DNA of 64,000 nucleotides from Pedobacter mendelii. GTDB lineage: Bacteria; Bacteroidota; Bacteroidia; Sphingobacteriales; Sphingobacteriaceae. The stretch is from contig NZ_BMDJ01000002.1 of the NCBI RefSeq assembly GCF_014635725.1, positions 372,001 to 436,000 on the forward strand. The letters are read 5' to 3'. Shown in pieces: positions 54,070 to 63,941 of the stretch (position 1 is its first letter; the number at the start of each line of letters is the position of its first letter). The position numbers were made by a program, and so were the translations under genes. Below the pieces are notes generated by a model. It did not search any database and was not told the DNA's origin. It saw only the letters and a list, made by a program, of their open reading frames with translations.

Positions 54070-54834
54070 CTATTTATGAGATAATTTAATGCTGCTGCTC
54101 AAGGTTTGATAAATTTCCTGCAATTCAGGCAGGTCTGCCAGCATTGTTAAATGCTTTTCTATAGTACTTTCATCGCTTCTTACTGCAGGCCCTGTTTGCA
54201 CATTTTCTGGTAAATCTATTAAAATTTTATCAGCTGTTTCTGCAATTAAAGGCCTGATGATATCAAAATCTAAATCATTAGCGATTAAAATTTGATTTGC
54301 CAACGAATATAAATGATTGGTAAAGTTACAGGCAAAAACCGCAGCAAGATGCAATACTTTTCTTTTTTCTCCACCCATTTCATAAACTTTATGGCTTATT
54401 TTACGTGCCAGAACTTTCAATATTTCAAGATGCTTAGCATCCGTAGCTTCTAAACAAAGTGGAATTACTGCAAAATTAACCACTTTACTTTTTGAAAATG
54501 TTTGCAAAGGATAAAAAACACCTGCATTTTTTAATATTGAAGAAAGTACATTAATATCTGTAGTACCTGATGTATGGACGACGAGGCCATCGATCGTTTT
54601 CAAGCTTCCGGCAACTTTCGCTATTGCATCATCCTTAACAGAAATGATATACAAATCAGCGAGCTTATTTATTTTTGAAAGATCATCTACAGGTTCAGCA
54701 TTTACTTTTTCAGCAAGTAGCTTGGCATTTATTAAACTAGGACTGAATACCTGCACAATCTCTTCGCCTGCAGTTTTTAAAGCACTTGCGAGATGAGTGG
54801 CAACATTACCCGAACCTAATAAAACAATCTTCAT
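54070..54834 (-). CDS. Rossmann-fold DUF2520 protein
   Basis: A 254-residue protein with an N-terminal NAD(P)-binding Rossmann fold (MKIVLLGSGNVATHLA), 'DLYIISVKDDAI' and 'VVHTSGTTD', and a helical C-terminal domain with 'ACNFTNHLYSLA' typical of DUF2520. It resembles ProC-type dehydrogenases; the substrate is unknown. I chose ATG 54834, because upstream residues (MLEDVKKLKLHKI) lie in the ccmF 3' end. Confidence 0.85.
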   Translation of the reverse strand: MKIVLLGSGNVATHLASALKTAGEEIVQVFSPSLINAKLLAEKVNAEPVDDLSKINKLADLYIISVKDDAIAKVAGSLKTIDGLVVHTSGTTDINVLSSILKNAGVFYPLQTFSKSKVVNFAVIPLCLEATDAKHLEILKVLARKISHKVYEMGGEKRKVLHLAAVFACNFTNHLYSLANQILIANDLDFDIIRPLIAETADKILIDLPENVQTGPAVRSDESTIEKHLTMLADLPELQEIYQTLSSSIKLSHK

Positions 54835-54838
54835 TATT

Positions 54839-57304
54839 TTATGCAGTTTTAGCTTCTTTACGTCTTCTAACAATCGACAATAAAAAACCGATAACCATTA
54901 TAATTGTACCAGCCCAATATAAATTGATGTAAGGAAATTCAATTGCCTTAAATACAATCCAATCTTTTGCCTGCTGTGGTTTTTCAAAAATCTGTAATTC
55001 AACCTTTTTCTCATCGGGTAATACTCTTGAGAAACGGAATTTTAAATCCAGCTCATCAACCTTGCGTGCAAAATCGAAAGTATTATTTCCTTTAATTAAG
55101 AAAATTGGTTCAGTATTATAAATTTTACCACTAGAATTAATTTCTAATGGCAACCCAACTGCAAAATCACCTTTTGATAAAGCTAAATCTTTAGCCGTTG
55201 GCTTATTATTTAAAGCTTTTACAGTTACAATTCCACTTGAGGTGCGAATTGTATCTCCTGCCGAAACCTTTACAATTCGCGGTGCTTTGTAATTTTCATC
55301 GTCAGAATGCCCTTCATGATCATCATGATCAGTTTTCTTTATTGCAGCACTGGTAATGTGTGTATACACATCGTAAGTTAAATAATGCTTTGTATCAGGT
55401 GAAGCAATTAAGCCCATCTTTTCATTATCCTGAACGTGAGGGTGCAAATTAAAATCTTCTTTTAGCTTCCCTTCGTCATTATAAACTTTAAAATTGAGTT
55501 CGTAAATGGTATTTGGAGCCTGAGTAGTATCACTTACATAAGTTACAGTATACTTACCCATTTTTTTAGGCTCGTTTTTATATAACATAATATTTTCACC
55601 AGGCTTTTCAGTTTTTTCGAAATCCTTAACCGGAATAAAATTATTTGCGTTAATAGAGATTGGTTTATTTGTAGCCGCTGAAATTAAAGCACCTAAAATT
55701 AAAAATGCAAACCCAATGTGCGCAATTGCAGAACCTGCAAGTTTTGCCTTACCACCAAAAGCCTGATACAGAACATTTGAATTTGATATTATTGCAAACA
55801 GGCAACTGAAAGTCATCAAAATATACATTGTGTTGGTATAAATACCTGTAACATATACTAAAGCACCTGTTAAAACAATTGCGAATAAAATAGCAGAAAC
55901 CAAGCTGCTGTAAAATTTTCTTGGATCGGTACGTTTATATTTTAAGTATTGAGAAAAGCCGGAAATTAACGTAATTAACACGGCAAAAGGCGCTTGCCAT
56001 TGATTATAATATTTTACTGCATCTATTGGTGGAGAAAATTTAGTTCCGAAGGCTTTATTAAATACAGGTACCGATGTAGAAAATATGACCTGAATACAGG
56101 CAATGGTTACAACCAGTGCGCCAATAAACATCCAGAATTCGCGAGAATAAGTTTCTTCATCTTTAGTTGTGATGGGTAATTCTTTCCACCTTTTAACGAT
56201 TAAGTAAATCGCTAAAACTGCAAAAACAACGTTATACAATATCAAGTGTCCAAACATACCCATATCGGTAAATGAGTGAACAGATGTATCGCCTAAAATT
56301 CCACTTCTGGTTAAAAATGATGCATAAAGCACTAAAAGAAAACTTAAGAAAACTAATGCAATTGCTGTGAAATAAGCATGGCCAGTATTTTTATAAGCAA
56401 TCATCACGTGAACGGCTCCGATTAAGGTTAACCATGGAATTAATGATGCATTTTCTACAGGATCCCAAGCCCAGAAACCACCAAAATTTAGTGCTTCATA
56501 TGCCCAGAAAGAACCCATTATAATTCCTGTTCCTAAAACCATAACCGCAAAAAGCGTCCAAGGCATAGCAGGTTTAATCCATTCCTTATATCTTTTTTGC
56601 CATAGTCCTGCTATTCCGTAAGCAAACGGAACAACCATACTGGCAAAACCTAAGAAGAGTGTTGGCGGATGAATAACCATCCAATAATTTTGCAACAGTG
56701 GGTTTAATCCTCTGCCATCGGTAATAAACTTCAAATAATTTGCAAAGTTTTCAGGGTTGGCGAAAACAACAGGAGCCATCGATTTTAAATCAAGAGAATC
56801 TCTCAAAAGAATAAATGGAGAACTTCCAATACGCTCGCCAAAAATTTCTACTCCCAACATCATTGAAGTTAAAAACACCTGCGAGAATGCCACGACAGTC
56901 ATAACCGGGCGTTCCCATGTTTTTGCTTTCCAAATTAATAGCGCACCTAAAAAAGATTGCCAGAAAGCCCAAAGCCAGAAACTACCTTCCTGCCCTTCCC
57001 AAAAGGCAGAAACAATATAATAAATGGGCAATTCTTTTGATGAGTGCCAATAAACGTAACTATATTCGTTGTAGTGGCCAAGAATCAGGTAAAAAAGTGT
57101 TACACCAATACCGATAATACTCACCCAGTTTACAAGAAATCCAATTCGACCGAGGTTACGCCATGATTTATCTTCTAAATTTTTTTCGCGACTGGCATAA
57201 AAATATGCAATAGTTGAAAGTAACGATGCACTAAACGCCAACACAATAAAAAACTGTCCGATTTTACCCGGCAACAGGTTTTCGCCTACAAATTGAATAT
57301 CCAT
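54839..57304 (-). CDS. ccmF: Cytochrome c maturation protein CcmF (CcsA-like)
   Basis: An 821-residue membrane protein with about 14-15 hydrophobic segments. The haem-handling tryptophan-rich motif is WAWDPVENASLIPWL in the central region, preceded by 'LGTGIIMGSFWAYEALNFGG', and followed by a large periplasmic part (about 540-780). It transfers haem to apocytochrome c with partners. It lies 7 bases downstream of ccmE. Confidence 0.93.
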   Translation of the reverse strand: MDIQFVGENLLPGKIGQFFIVLAFSASLLSTIAYFYASREKNLEDKSWRNLGRIGFLVNWVSIIGIGVTLFYLILGHYNEYSYVYWHSSKELPIYYIVSAFWEGQEGSFWLWAFWQSFLGALLIWKAKTWERPVMTVVAFSQVFLTSMMLGVEIFGERIGSSPFILLRDSLDLKSMAPVVFANPENFANYLKFITDGRGLNPLLQNYWMVIHPPTLFLGFASMVVPFAYGIAGLWQKRYKEWIKPAMPWTLFAVMVLGTGIIMGSFWAYEALNFGGFWAWDPVENASLIPWLTLIGAVHVMIAYKNTGHAYFTAIALVFLSFLLVLYASFLTRSGILGDTSVHSFTDMGMFGHLILYNVVFAVLAIYLIVKRWKELPITTKDEETYSREFWMFIGALVVTIACIQVIFSTSVPVFNKAFGTKFSPPIDAVKYYNQWQAPFAVLITLISGFSQYLKYKRTDPRKFYSSLVSAILFAIVLTGALVYVTGIYTNTMYILMTFSCLFAIISNSNVLYQAFGGKAKLAGSAIAHIGFAFLILGALISAATNKPISINANNFIPVKDFEKTEKPGENIMLYKNEPKKMGKYTVTYVSDTTQAPNTIYELNFKVYNDEGKLKEDFNLHPHVQDNEKMGLIASPDTKHYLTYDVYTHITSAAIKKTDHDDHEGHSDDENYKAPRIVKVSAGDTIRTSSGIVTVKALNNKPTAKDLALSKGDFAVGLPLEINSSGKIYNTEPIFLIKGNNTFDFARKVDELDLKFRFSRVLPDEKKVELQIFEKPQQAKDWIVFKAIEFPYINLYWAGTIIMVIGFLLSIVRRRKEAKTA

Positions 57305-57311
57305 TAAATTT

Positions 57312-57743
57312 TTATATTTTTTTCTCGCCGTACTTTCCTACTTCATCAACCTTACCATCTTTATTTATTTCGACGAGGTTATCATTATATTTAGAAGGGC
57401 ATTTCATTAAAATTTTTGAAGCGTAGAATTTGTCTTTATCCATTTTACCGATAAGAACCAGTTTTTCTGATTTTTCGAAATCTTGGGGTTTTGTTCCACT
57501 GTAAATTACTTCACGAATTTCTCCTTTTTCATCTTTCATGTGGAACGAAAAATGATTTGCATCTTTAACAGCATCATAATAAGTACCTTGAGATTTATCC
57601 CAATAACCCATTACATGTTCTTCTTTTTCGGAAGCAGATGCTTCTTTAAAATTTGAATAAGTATCAGTATTCGCATTTAAGCTAAATAAAATTCCTATTG
57701 AAATCGCAATTGTAATTAGTCCTATTATAGCACTTTTTTTCAT
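57312..57743 (-). CDS. ccmE: Cytochrome c haem chaperone CcmE, CxxxY variant
   Basis: A 143-residue protein with an N-terminal membrane anchor (about 5-25) and an OB-fold domain. Classical CcmE binds haem covalently through a histidine in HxxxY; here the site reads KCPSKY, a CxxxY form like that described for Desulfovibrio and archaeal CcmE. The genes ccmE-ccmF lie in one operon. Confidence 0.85.
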   Translation of the reverse strand: MKKSAIIGLITIAISIGILFSLNANTDTYSNFKEASASEKEEHVMGYWDKSQGTYYDAVKDANHFSFHMKDEKGEIREVIYSGTKPQDFEKSEKLVLIGKMDKDKFYASKILMKCPSKYNDNLVEINKDGKVDEVGKYGEKKI

Positions 57744-58008
57744 TTCTTATATTGATTTAAAAGCTGGAAACAAAGATAGAAAAATAGGCTTAGCGAACAT
57801 TCTTTTACATTTTTCTTGTCTTTATATTGACAATTAGCTGATTGTTCAACAGATATAAAAATGATTATCTAAACTATTTATAACTGTTCTAAATATTTTA
57901 TCGAATATGCCGTCAATACTATAAAAAACCGCAGTTAAATTATTATGTTTGATGCGTTAAATAATCATTTTCTGTTTTACATCCCAGTAAAAATTTAATT
58001 GAACTAAT
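57744..58008. other. Divergent spacer with possible promoter
   Basis: 265 bases between ccmE and the lipoprotein gene. A TATGTTTG (57944-57951) matches TAnnTTTG on the plus strand, but a clear -33 TTTG about 20 bases upstream is not seen. No gene visible. Confidence 0.35.
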
Positions 58009-58689
58009 ATGAACCTTAAACAGTTCTACAAGCTTTTGTTATTTATAGTTTTAATACCAATATTAAGCTCTTGTTTTGAAGTTGTTGAAGAAATTTCTCT
58101 AAGAAACGATGGAACTGGTGATGTTGCACTTACCATAAACCTTAGCCAGAGTAAAACGAAAGTAGCATCGATAATGCTCTTAGATAGTGTTCAAGGCTAC
58201 AAAGTACCCAGCAAATTGAAAATTCAGCAAGAGCTAAGCGAAGCGGTTGCATATCTCAAAAAATCGCAAGGAATTTCGAATGTAAAAAGTACCAGCGACT
58301 TTAATAACTACATTGCTACAATTAGCTTTTCATTTAAAGATGTTTCTAATATCAACAATATCACTAAAAATATCTTAACTCAGCAAAAAATAAAGGCTAC
58401 CAATACCTCCTCTTACAGTTATATTAAAACTACAAAAACTTTTATCAGAAAGTACCAGGCGCTAAGTACAACAAAAACAGAATTTAATAAATTAAAAAGT
58501 AAAGACAAAGCTGTTTTTAATGGTGCAACTTATACCAGCATATATCGTTTTGAATCACCGGTAACAAACACAACCAATCCTGCATCTAACTTATCAAAAT
58601 CTAAAAAAGCTGTGATGCTGAAAAGTAGCATTATGGATTTAATAAATGGAAAAATTAATGTTTCCAATCAAATACAACTATCTAAATAA
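58009..58689 (+). CDS. Lipoprotein of unknown function
   Basis: A 226-residue lipoprotein: hydrophobic N-terminus with lipobox LSSC (about residues 20-23). The mature sequence is beta- and Ser/Thr-rich ('EEISLRNDGTGDVALTINLS') and unrecognised. Its stop is one base before the ATG of the next gene, so they are co-expressed. Confidence 0.8.
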   Translation: MNLKQFYKLLLFIVLIPILSSCFEVVEEISLRNDGTGDVALTINLSQSKTKVASIMLLDSVQGYKVPSKLKIQQELSEAVAYLKKSQGISNVKSTSDFNNYIATISFSFKDVSNINNITKNILTQQKIKATNTSSYSYIKTTKTFIRKYQALSTTKTEFNKLKSKDKAVFNGATYTSIYRFESPVTNTTNPASNLSKSKKAVMLKSSIMDLINGKINVSNQIQLSK

Positions 58690-58690
58690 A

Positions 58691-60745
58691 ATGAAAAAAA
58701 TTCTAATTGCAATCACTCTCCTATTTTTGGTCAAGCTAAATTATGCTCAGGACTTAGTGAAGAAAATTCCATCCAATGCCTTTACAGTTGCTACCATTAA
58801 AGGTGACAACGTTTTCAAGTTGATGTTTGTAAAAGATTTTAACGAATCTTTTGTAGGCAAAAAACTACTTACCGAAACTTCAAAATCGCTCGATAAAAAT
58901 TTTACAAGTATTGAAGATTTTGGTATCAATCTAGAGAAAAACATGTACTACTTCAATCAATTAAGCGACAGTATTACATACAACTGTTTTCTTATCCCTT
59001 TAAAAGATGCCGCAAAATTCGAAAACCTGATAAATGATAAAGACAAGAAGTTTAAAACCGAAGGCGATATCAGAACAATGGTTTTACCCGATAGCCTAAG
59101 CATTATTAAGTGGAACAACAGTATGATGTATTTTGTTACCGGAAGCATTAAAACTTCATTTTTTGCTGATTCTGCAAAATCAGCTCTTTATGGAATTAAA
59201 GATGTCGGCTATGGTTCTCAATGGAATAATGATACAATTATAGACAGTACCGCTGTTGTTACTCCCGTAGCTGTAGATTCAACATACATGGCTACGCCAG
59301 AACCAATGGACGGACAAGGGTTTGATCCCCCCTTAGTTAAAGTTAAAATTCAGAAAAAAACTCCTATTAAAAAGATAACGACAAAAAAGAACATTAGCAA
59401 GAAAAAATCGACGAAGAGAAAAGTTATTGTAAAACCCAAAAAAAATAAAGCAGTAGAAGAAGAGTTAGTTGCTAATAGTGTCGTTATAACAGAACCTGAT
59501 TCAACATATATGGTAACTCCTCCTTCTTCAGCATACGGTGATGAAATGTACGATGGTTACCAAAAAGAGCGGGCTGAACAAGATGCCAAGAAAAAACAAT
59601 TGGCTTTTGTTTGGATGACAGCACAAGCCGATAAAATTTTTAATTCAAATTACGAATCAATTGAGAGTAATAAATCGTACACCACAAGTTTAGATAGCAA
59701 AGCCATTGCAGAGCTATGGGTTTCAAGTCTGCAAGATGTTTACAACTCCATAGCACCAGAATTTGGCACCTATGGCAAAACTGGTTTAATGAAAGGCTAT
59801 GGAAGCTTAAACGCTAAGCTTTTTATGGATAAGACAAGTTTCCGCATTTCTACGGGATTAGAATTGGCAAAAGACCAAGCAGATGCCTACAAAAAAATTA
59901 TGAACAGAAAGTTGAACAAAAACTTTTTGAAATACATCGACAGTGAAAAAGCAATTGGTTTTATGGGCTATTCTATCGATACCAAAGCTTATCTGGAAGA
60001 ATTTCCTAAACTAATGAAACAAACTTATGGCGCTTTTCTTGGTGCTAGAATGGACGAAGAAATTGAATTAGGAACGGATTTATTTTCACTTTTATTGGAT
60101 GAAGAAGCTGTTAGCAAAGTAGTTAAAGGTGATGCTTTGTTTGTTATAAATGGGTTAAATAGTAAAGAAGTTACTTACACAAGCTATGAATACGATGATG
60201 ATTATAACCGTAAAGAGGTAACTAAAACCAAGAAAGAAACATTACCAGATTTCTTATTCATGTTTTCATCAGAAGACAACCGTTTAATGAATAAGTTAAT
60301 CAAGTACGGAATCAATAAAAACTATGTAACCGTTAATAATAACATTTATAAAATAGAGGAAAAGAAAAGTCCGATTGATATTTACTTTATGATAAAAGAT
60401 GGGATTGTATTTTTCGGAAATTCTATAACTGAATTGGAAAGCATCAGCAACGGTAGTTTCAACACGTCGATAAGCAAAACACATAAAACACTTTTAGCCA
60501 AAAACAATTTTAGCTTTTTATTCAATGCAAAAAACTTAGTGGGCAAAGTACCAAATGAAGAAATTGGTGGTGAGGAAACAGCTAAAAAGTTTAACGAAAC
60601 CTTAGGTAAAATGGGTAACATATACATGAAATCGAACCCAATTAAAGGAAATATTGTATCTGCAGATATAAGCGCAGAAATACCAAACGGCCATGAGAAT
60701 GCATTGAAATATTTATTTTCATTGATAGAAAATGCTTCCAAATAA
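58691..60745 (+). CDS. DUF4836-like exported protein
   Basis: A 684-residue protein with a signal peptide (MKKILIAITLLFLVKLNYAQ). The opening 'KKIPSNAFTVATIKG' fits DUF4836. A lysine-rich segment (about 215-260, KKTPIKKITTKKNISKKKS) interrupts it, unlike typical members. Start set at ATG 58691; an in-frame ATG at 58646 lies inside the lipoprotein gene. A segment near residue 495 (YEYDDDYNRKEVTKTKKETL) resembles a segment of the following gene, so the two are distant paralogues. Confidence 0.65.
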   Translation: MKKILIAITLLFLVKLNYAQDLVKKIPSNAFTVATIKGDNVFKLMFVKDFNESFVGKKLLTETSKSLDKNFTSIEDFGINLEKNMYYFNQLSDSITYNCFLIPLKDAAKFENLINDKDKKFKTEGDIRTMVLPDSLSIIKWNNSMMYFVTGSIKTSFFADSAKSALYGIKDVGYGSQWNNDTIIDSTAVVTPVAVDSTYMATPEPMDGQGFDPPLVKVKIQKKTPIKKITTKKNISKKKSTKRKVIVKPKKNKAVEEELVANSVVITEPDSTYMVTPPSSAYGDEMYDGYQKERAEQDAKKKQLAFVWMTAQADKIFNSNYESIESNKSYTTSLDSKAIAELWVSSLQDVYNSIAPEFGTYGKTGLMKGYGSLNAKLFMDKTSFRISTGLELAKDQADAYKKIMNRKLNKNFLKYIDSEKAIGFMGYSIDTKAYLEEFPKLMKQTYGAFLGARMDEEIELGTDLFSLLLDEEAVSKVVKGDALFVINGLNSKEVTYTSYEYDDDYNRKEVTKTKKETLPDFLFMFSSEDNRLMNKLIKYGINKNYVTVNNNIYKIEEKKSPIDIYFMIKDGIVFFGNSITELESISNGSFNTSISKTHKTLLAKNNFSFLFNAKNLVGKVPNEEIGGEETAKKFNETLGKMGNIYMKSNPIKGNIVSADISAEIPNGHENALKYLFSLIENASK

Positions 60746-60835
60746 TTCAATAATTAACCACAGATAAAAGGGATGAGCACAGATTTTAAATGTTTAGAAT
60801 CTGTGTTTTGTAAAAATATGTGTTAAAAATAAACC

Positions 60836-62176
60836 ATGAAGAAATTTTTAAAAATAATGGCAGTGATAGTTTTATCGCTGCTTATTTTTTTTGTAGTCAC
60901 TTTTAAATACCGGCAATACAAAGCCAACGTTGTCTCTATTCCTAAAAATGCTACTTCTTTGGTTAAAATTAGTGTTGATGAAATTTACAAGAGTGTGGCA
61001 GCAAATATGATTTCAAACCTTAGTTTCTATCTAAAATCGGATGGAATAAATAAAATAAACAAAAATTCAAAATTCGATTTAGGTTTAAAAATACCAGCCA
61101 GTATTTACCTTTATACTATCGCAGATAAACCTAAAACAGCCCTATTTTCCAAATTAGCCATTAATGATTTTCAAGAATTTTCCAATTTCTTAAAAAATAA
61201 CTTAAAACTAAATATCACCAAAACATCGGGATTGAACTTAGCAACAAACAACCTGAAAAATTTTACTATACTTTTTAATGAAGAGTATGCAGCCATAGCT
61301 TTCTCTACACAAATAGATGAATTTGAACCTATTTTAATTGATATATTAAATGAAAAGGATTTTATCAAAGTTGGAGACAGCAGATTTAATACGCTAAAAA
61401 GTGCTACAAACCATATTGCTTACGCGGCAAAAGAATTAACGGGTTCGGTTGATTTTGAAGATGGCGCAATAAACTTTATACATGAGTTTTCATCTAAGGG
61501 AATTGTACAAACTACTACACCAGCGCAGATGCCGTTTAATGAAACCAGTGCAATCAAATTTTATATAAATGCAGATTTTAAAGCAGATAATGATAAAACT
61601 TTAAAGCTCAAGAATTTCAATTTACAGCGAGATAGTTTATTGAAGTATTATAGAGGACGTTTAGATTTTGAGTGGATAAACTCCACCCAACAAACTGATT
61701 CGGTGATTACTTATGAATACAACGATGATTTTGAAAAGGTTGAAAAAGTAACCATGCAAAAACGAGATGTTCCGAATATTCTTTTGAGTATTGATGCCGA
61801 TGCAAACGGATTAAAAAAATATTTAAGCCAGCAAAACATCATTAACACAGATAGTGGATTGGTGAACAAAGCAATCTTTCCACTCTACAAAGTATTCATT
61901 GGTGGCGATGATAAACAACTTGTTTTCGCTACTAAAAAACCTGAACCAGTCAACAACAAAAAAATTGCTACAGATAATTTCGCTTCATTAATGGTCGATT
62001 TTATTAAATTGAATAAGCAAAATAACATTCCGATTTTCAGCAATTATACCAAAAATTTAACTCAATTGAACGCCAATGGAAAATTTACAGGTAATGATAA
62101 AATAAAGGTAGATGGTAAACTTGAATTGGTTAACAAAAACATCAATGCTCTTTATCAATTATTAAAAAACTTTTAG
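60836..62176 (+). CDS. Membrane-anchored paralogue of the DUF4836-like protein
   Basis: A 446-residue protein with one N-terminal membrane helix (about 5-25) and a large exported domain. The segment TYEYNDDFEKVEKVTMQKRD resembles one in the preceding gene in order and spacing (Y-E-Y-x-D-D, then KR/KK and a 'L' run). No enzymatic motif. Lies 90 bases after the preceding gene, probably in the same operon as the lipoprotein. Confidence 0.6.
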   Translation: MKKFLKIMAVIVLSLLIFFVVTFKYRQYKANVVSIPKNATSLVKISVDEIYKSVAANMISNLSFYLKSDGINKINKNSKFDLGLKIPASIYLYTIADKPKTALFSKLAINDFQEFSNFLKNNLKLNITKTSGLNLATNNLKNFTILFNEEYAAIAFSTQIDEFEPILIDILNEKDFIKVGDSRFNTLKSATNHIAYAAKELTGSVDFEDGAINFIHEFSSKGIVQTTTPAQMPFNETSAIKFYINADFKADNDKTLKLKNFNLQRDSLLKYYRGRLDFEWINSTQQTDSVITYEYNDDFEKVEKVTMQKRDVPNILLSIDADANGLKKYLSQQNIINTDSGLVNKAIFPLYKVFIGGDDKQLVFATKKPEPVNNKKIATDNFASLMVDFIKLNKQNNIPIFSNYTKNLTQLNANGKFTGNDKIKVDGKLELVNKNINALYQLLKNF

Positions 62177-62263
62177 GTAGGATTTAAATCACTACATAAA
62201 TCGAATTTCTTAATATATTTATAATAAACATTTCTCGAACTATACTAACCAATACTACTTAGA

Positions 62264-63874
62264 ATGTTGCACGATAATCTTATTTTAATTCTCATTTTAT
62301 TACTCGGCGTAACCCTTTTGGTTATGGTGGGTCAAAAATTGAGAATTTCCTATCCCATATTTCTTGTAATTTCTGGTCTAATCATTGGTTTCATTCCAGG
62401 AATTCCACACATTACAATAGACCCCGAGATTGTTTTTTTATTGTTTTTACCGCCATTGCTTTATGAATCTGCATGGTTTACCTCATGGAAAAATTTTTGG
62501 GAATACAAAGGTGCTATCTTTTTAATGGCTGTTGGATTGGTATTTATTACTTCAGTTGCTGTTGCATATGCGTCTGTAGCTTTTATTCCTGGTTTTACTT
62601 TAGCACTCGGATTTTTATTGGGTGGGATTATTTCGCCACCTGATGCAGTAGCAGCCGCAGCTGTGCTTAAGGGCGTAAAAATTCCAAAAATGGTTACGGC
62701 ACTTTTAGAGGGTGAAAGTTTAGTTAATGATGCATCCAGTTTAATTGTATTTAAGTTTGCTTTGGCAACTGTTGTTACCGGAACCTTCGTAATGCAAATT
62801 GCTATGGTAGATTTTTTAACGGTTGCAATAGGCGGTATTGTAGTTGGTTTGGCAATTGGAGGAATATTTTACGTAATACATCGTTGGTTACCAACTACAG
62901 AAAACATTGATACTGTACTTACCTTACTTACACCATATTTCATGTACATTGTTGCCGAACATTTTAAAACATCGGGAGTAATGGCTGTAGTTTCCGGAGG
63001 TTTATTGCTTTCTAGCCAATCTCATATAATTCTAACTTCAAATTCGCGGGTAAAAGCAGTATCCGTTTGGTCTGCGATTACATTTATGCTAAACGGTGTT
63101 GTGTTTATTTTAATCGGCTTGGCATTACCAGATATTGTAAATGGTTTAGGCGCCGAATATCCAATTTCAAAAGCGATTGGTTATGGTATTGGAATTACGT
63201 TCTTGGCATTGCTCGTACGCTTTTTATGGCTATTTTCAACGGCTAGAATTACTAGTTTTTTTAATAAGAAAACCAGGGTTCGCTACCAAGGTATGACTTG
63301 GCACTCTTCCATGGTAATTGTTTACGCAGGCATGCGGGGTGTGGTTTCTTTGGCTGCTGCGCTTTCCATTCCGGTGATGATTTCAGGGCAGATTCCATTT
63401 CCACTAAGAAACCTTATTCTTTTCATCACTTTTGTTGTCATATTTATTACGCTTGTGCTTCAGGGATTAACCTTGCCATTGGTTGTGAAATTATTGAAAA
63501 TACCTGAAATGAAACATAAGCTTAGTGAGCAGGAACAGACGAATCAAATTAAGCTGAAACTTATCGACCTTTCATTAGATAAACTAAAAGCCGACTATCA
63601 ATATCAATGTACGCACAATGAATTGATGGTTAACTTAAAATCTGAACTTCAACATTCGCTTGCCGAGAAAAAAGACACCATACAAGCATTTAAAAAAGGG
63701 GATATTGATAAGCAGGATTTAAAAGCTTACCATGAAATTATGGTTGATTTAATTAAAGTTCAGCGTGATGAACTACACCATTTGAAAAGTAATAAAGATT
63801 TTGATGATGACATTATTAGAAAAGAAGAATGGCGTCTCGATTTAGAGGAATTAAGCATTACATCTTCAGATTAA
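62264..63874 (+). CDS. Na+/H+ antiporter, CPA1 family (NhaP-like)
   Basis: A 536-residue transporter with about 12 membrane helices and a hydrophilic C-terminal tail (about 425-536). 'GGIISPPDAVAAAAVL' and 'EGESLVNDASSLIVFKFAL' (ND motif of the ion site) are family markers of CPA1 antiporters. The tail is highly charged and likely regulatory. Confidence 0.92.
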   Translation: MLHDNLILILILLLGVTLLVMVGQKLRISYPIFLVISGLIIGFIPGIPHITIDPEIVFLLFLPPLLYESAWFTSWKNFWEYKGAIFLMAVGLVFITSVAVAYASVAFIPGFTLALGFLLGGIISPPDAVAAAAVLKGVKIPKMVTALLEGESLVNDASSLIVFKFALATVVTGTFVMQIAMVDFLTVAIGGIVVGLAIGGIFYVIHRWLPTTENIDTVLTLLTPYFMYIVAEHFKTSGVMAVVSGGLLLSSQSHIILTSNSRVKAVSVWSAITFMLNGVVFILIGLALPDIVNGLGAEYPISKAIGYGIGITFLALLVRFLWLFSTARITSFFNKKTRVRYQGMTWHSSMVIVYAGMRGVVSLAAALSIPVMISGQIPFPLRNLILFITFVVIFITLVLQGLTLPLVVKLLKIPEMKHKLSEQEQTNQIKLKLIDLSLDKLKADYQYQCTHNELMVNLKSELQHSLAEKKDTIQAFKKGDIDKQDLKAYHEIMVDLIKVQRDELHHLKSNKDFDDDIIRKEEWRLDLEELSITSSD

Positions 63875-63941
63875 TTTAGCTCAATAACTTTCAGCCATTT
63901 ACTTTGACTTAGGAAACATGCTAAACAAAACCTTGTACCTA

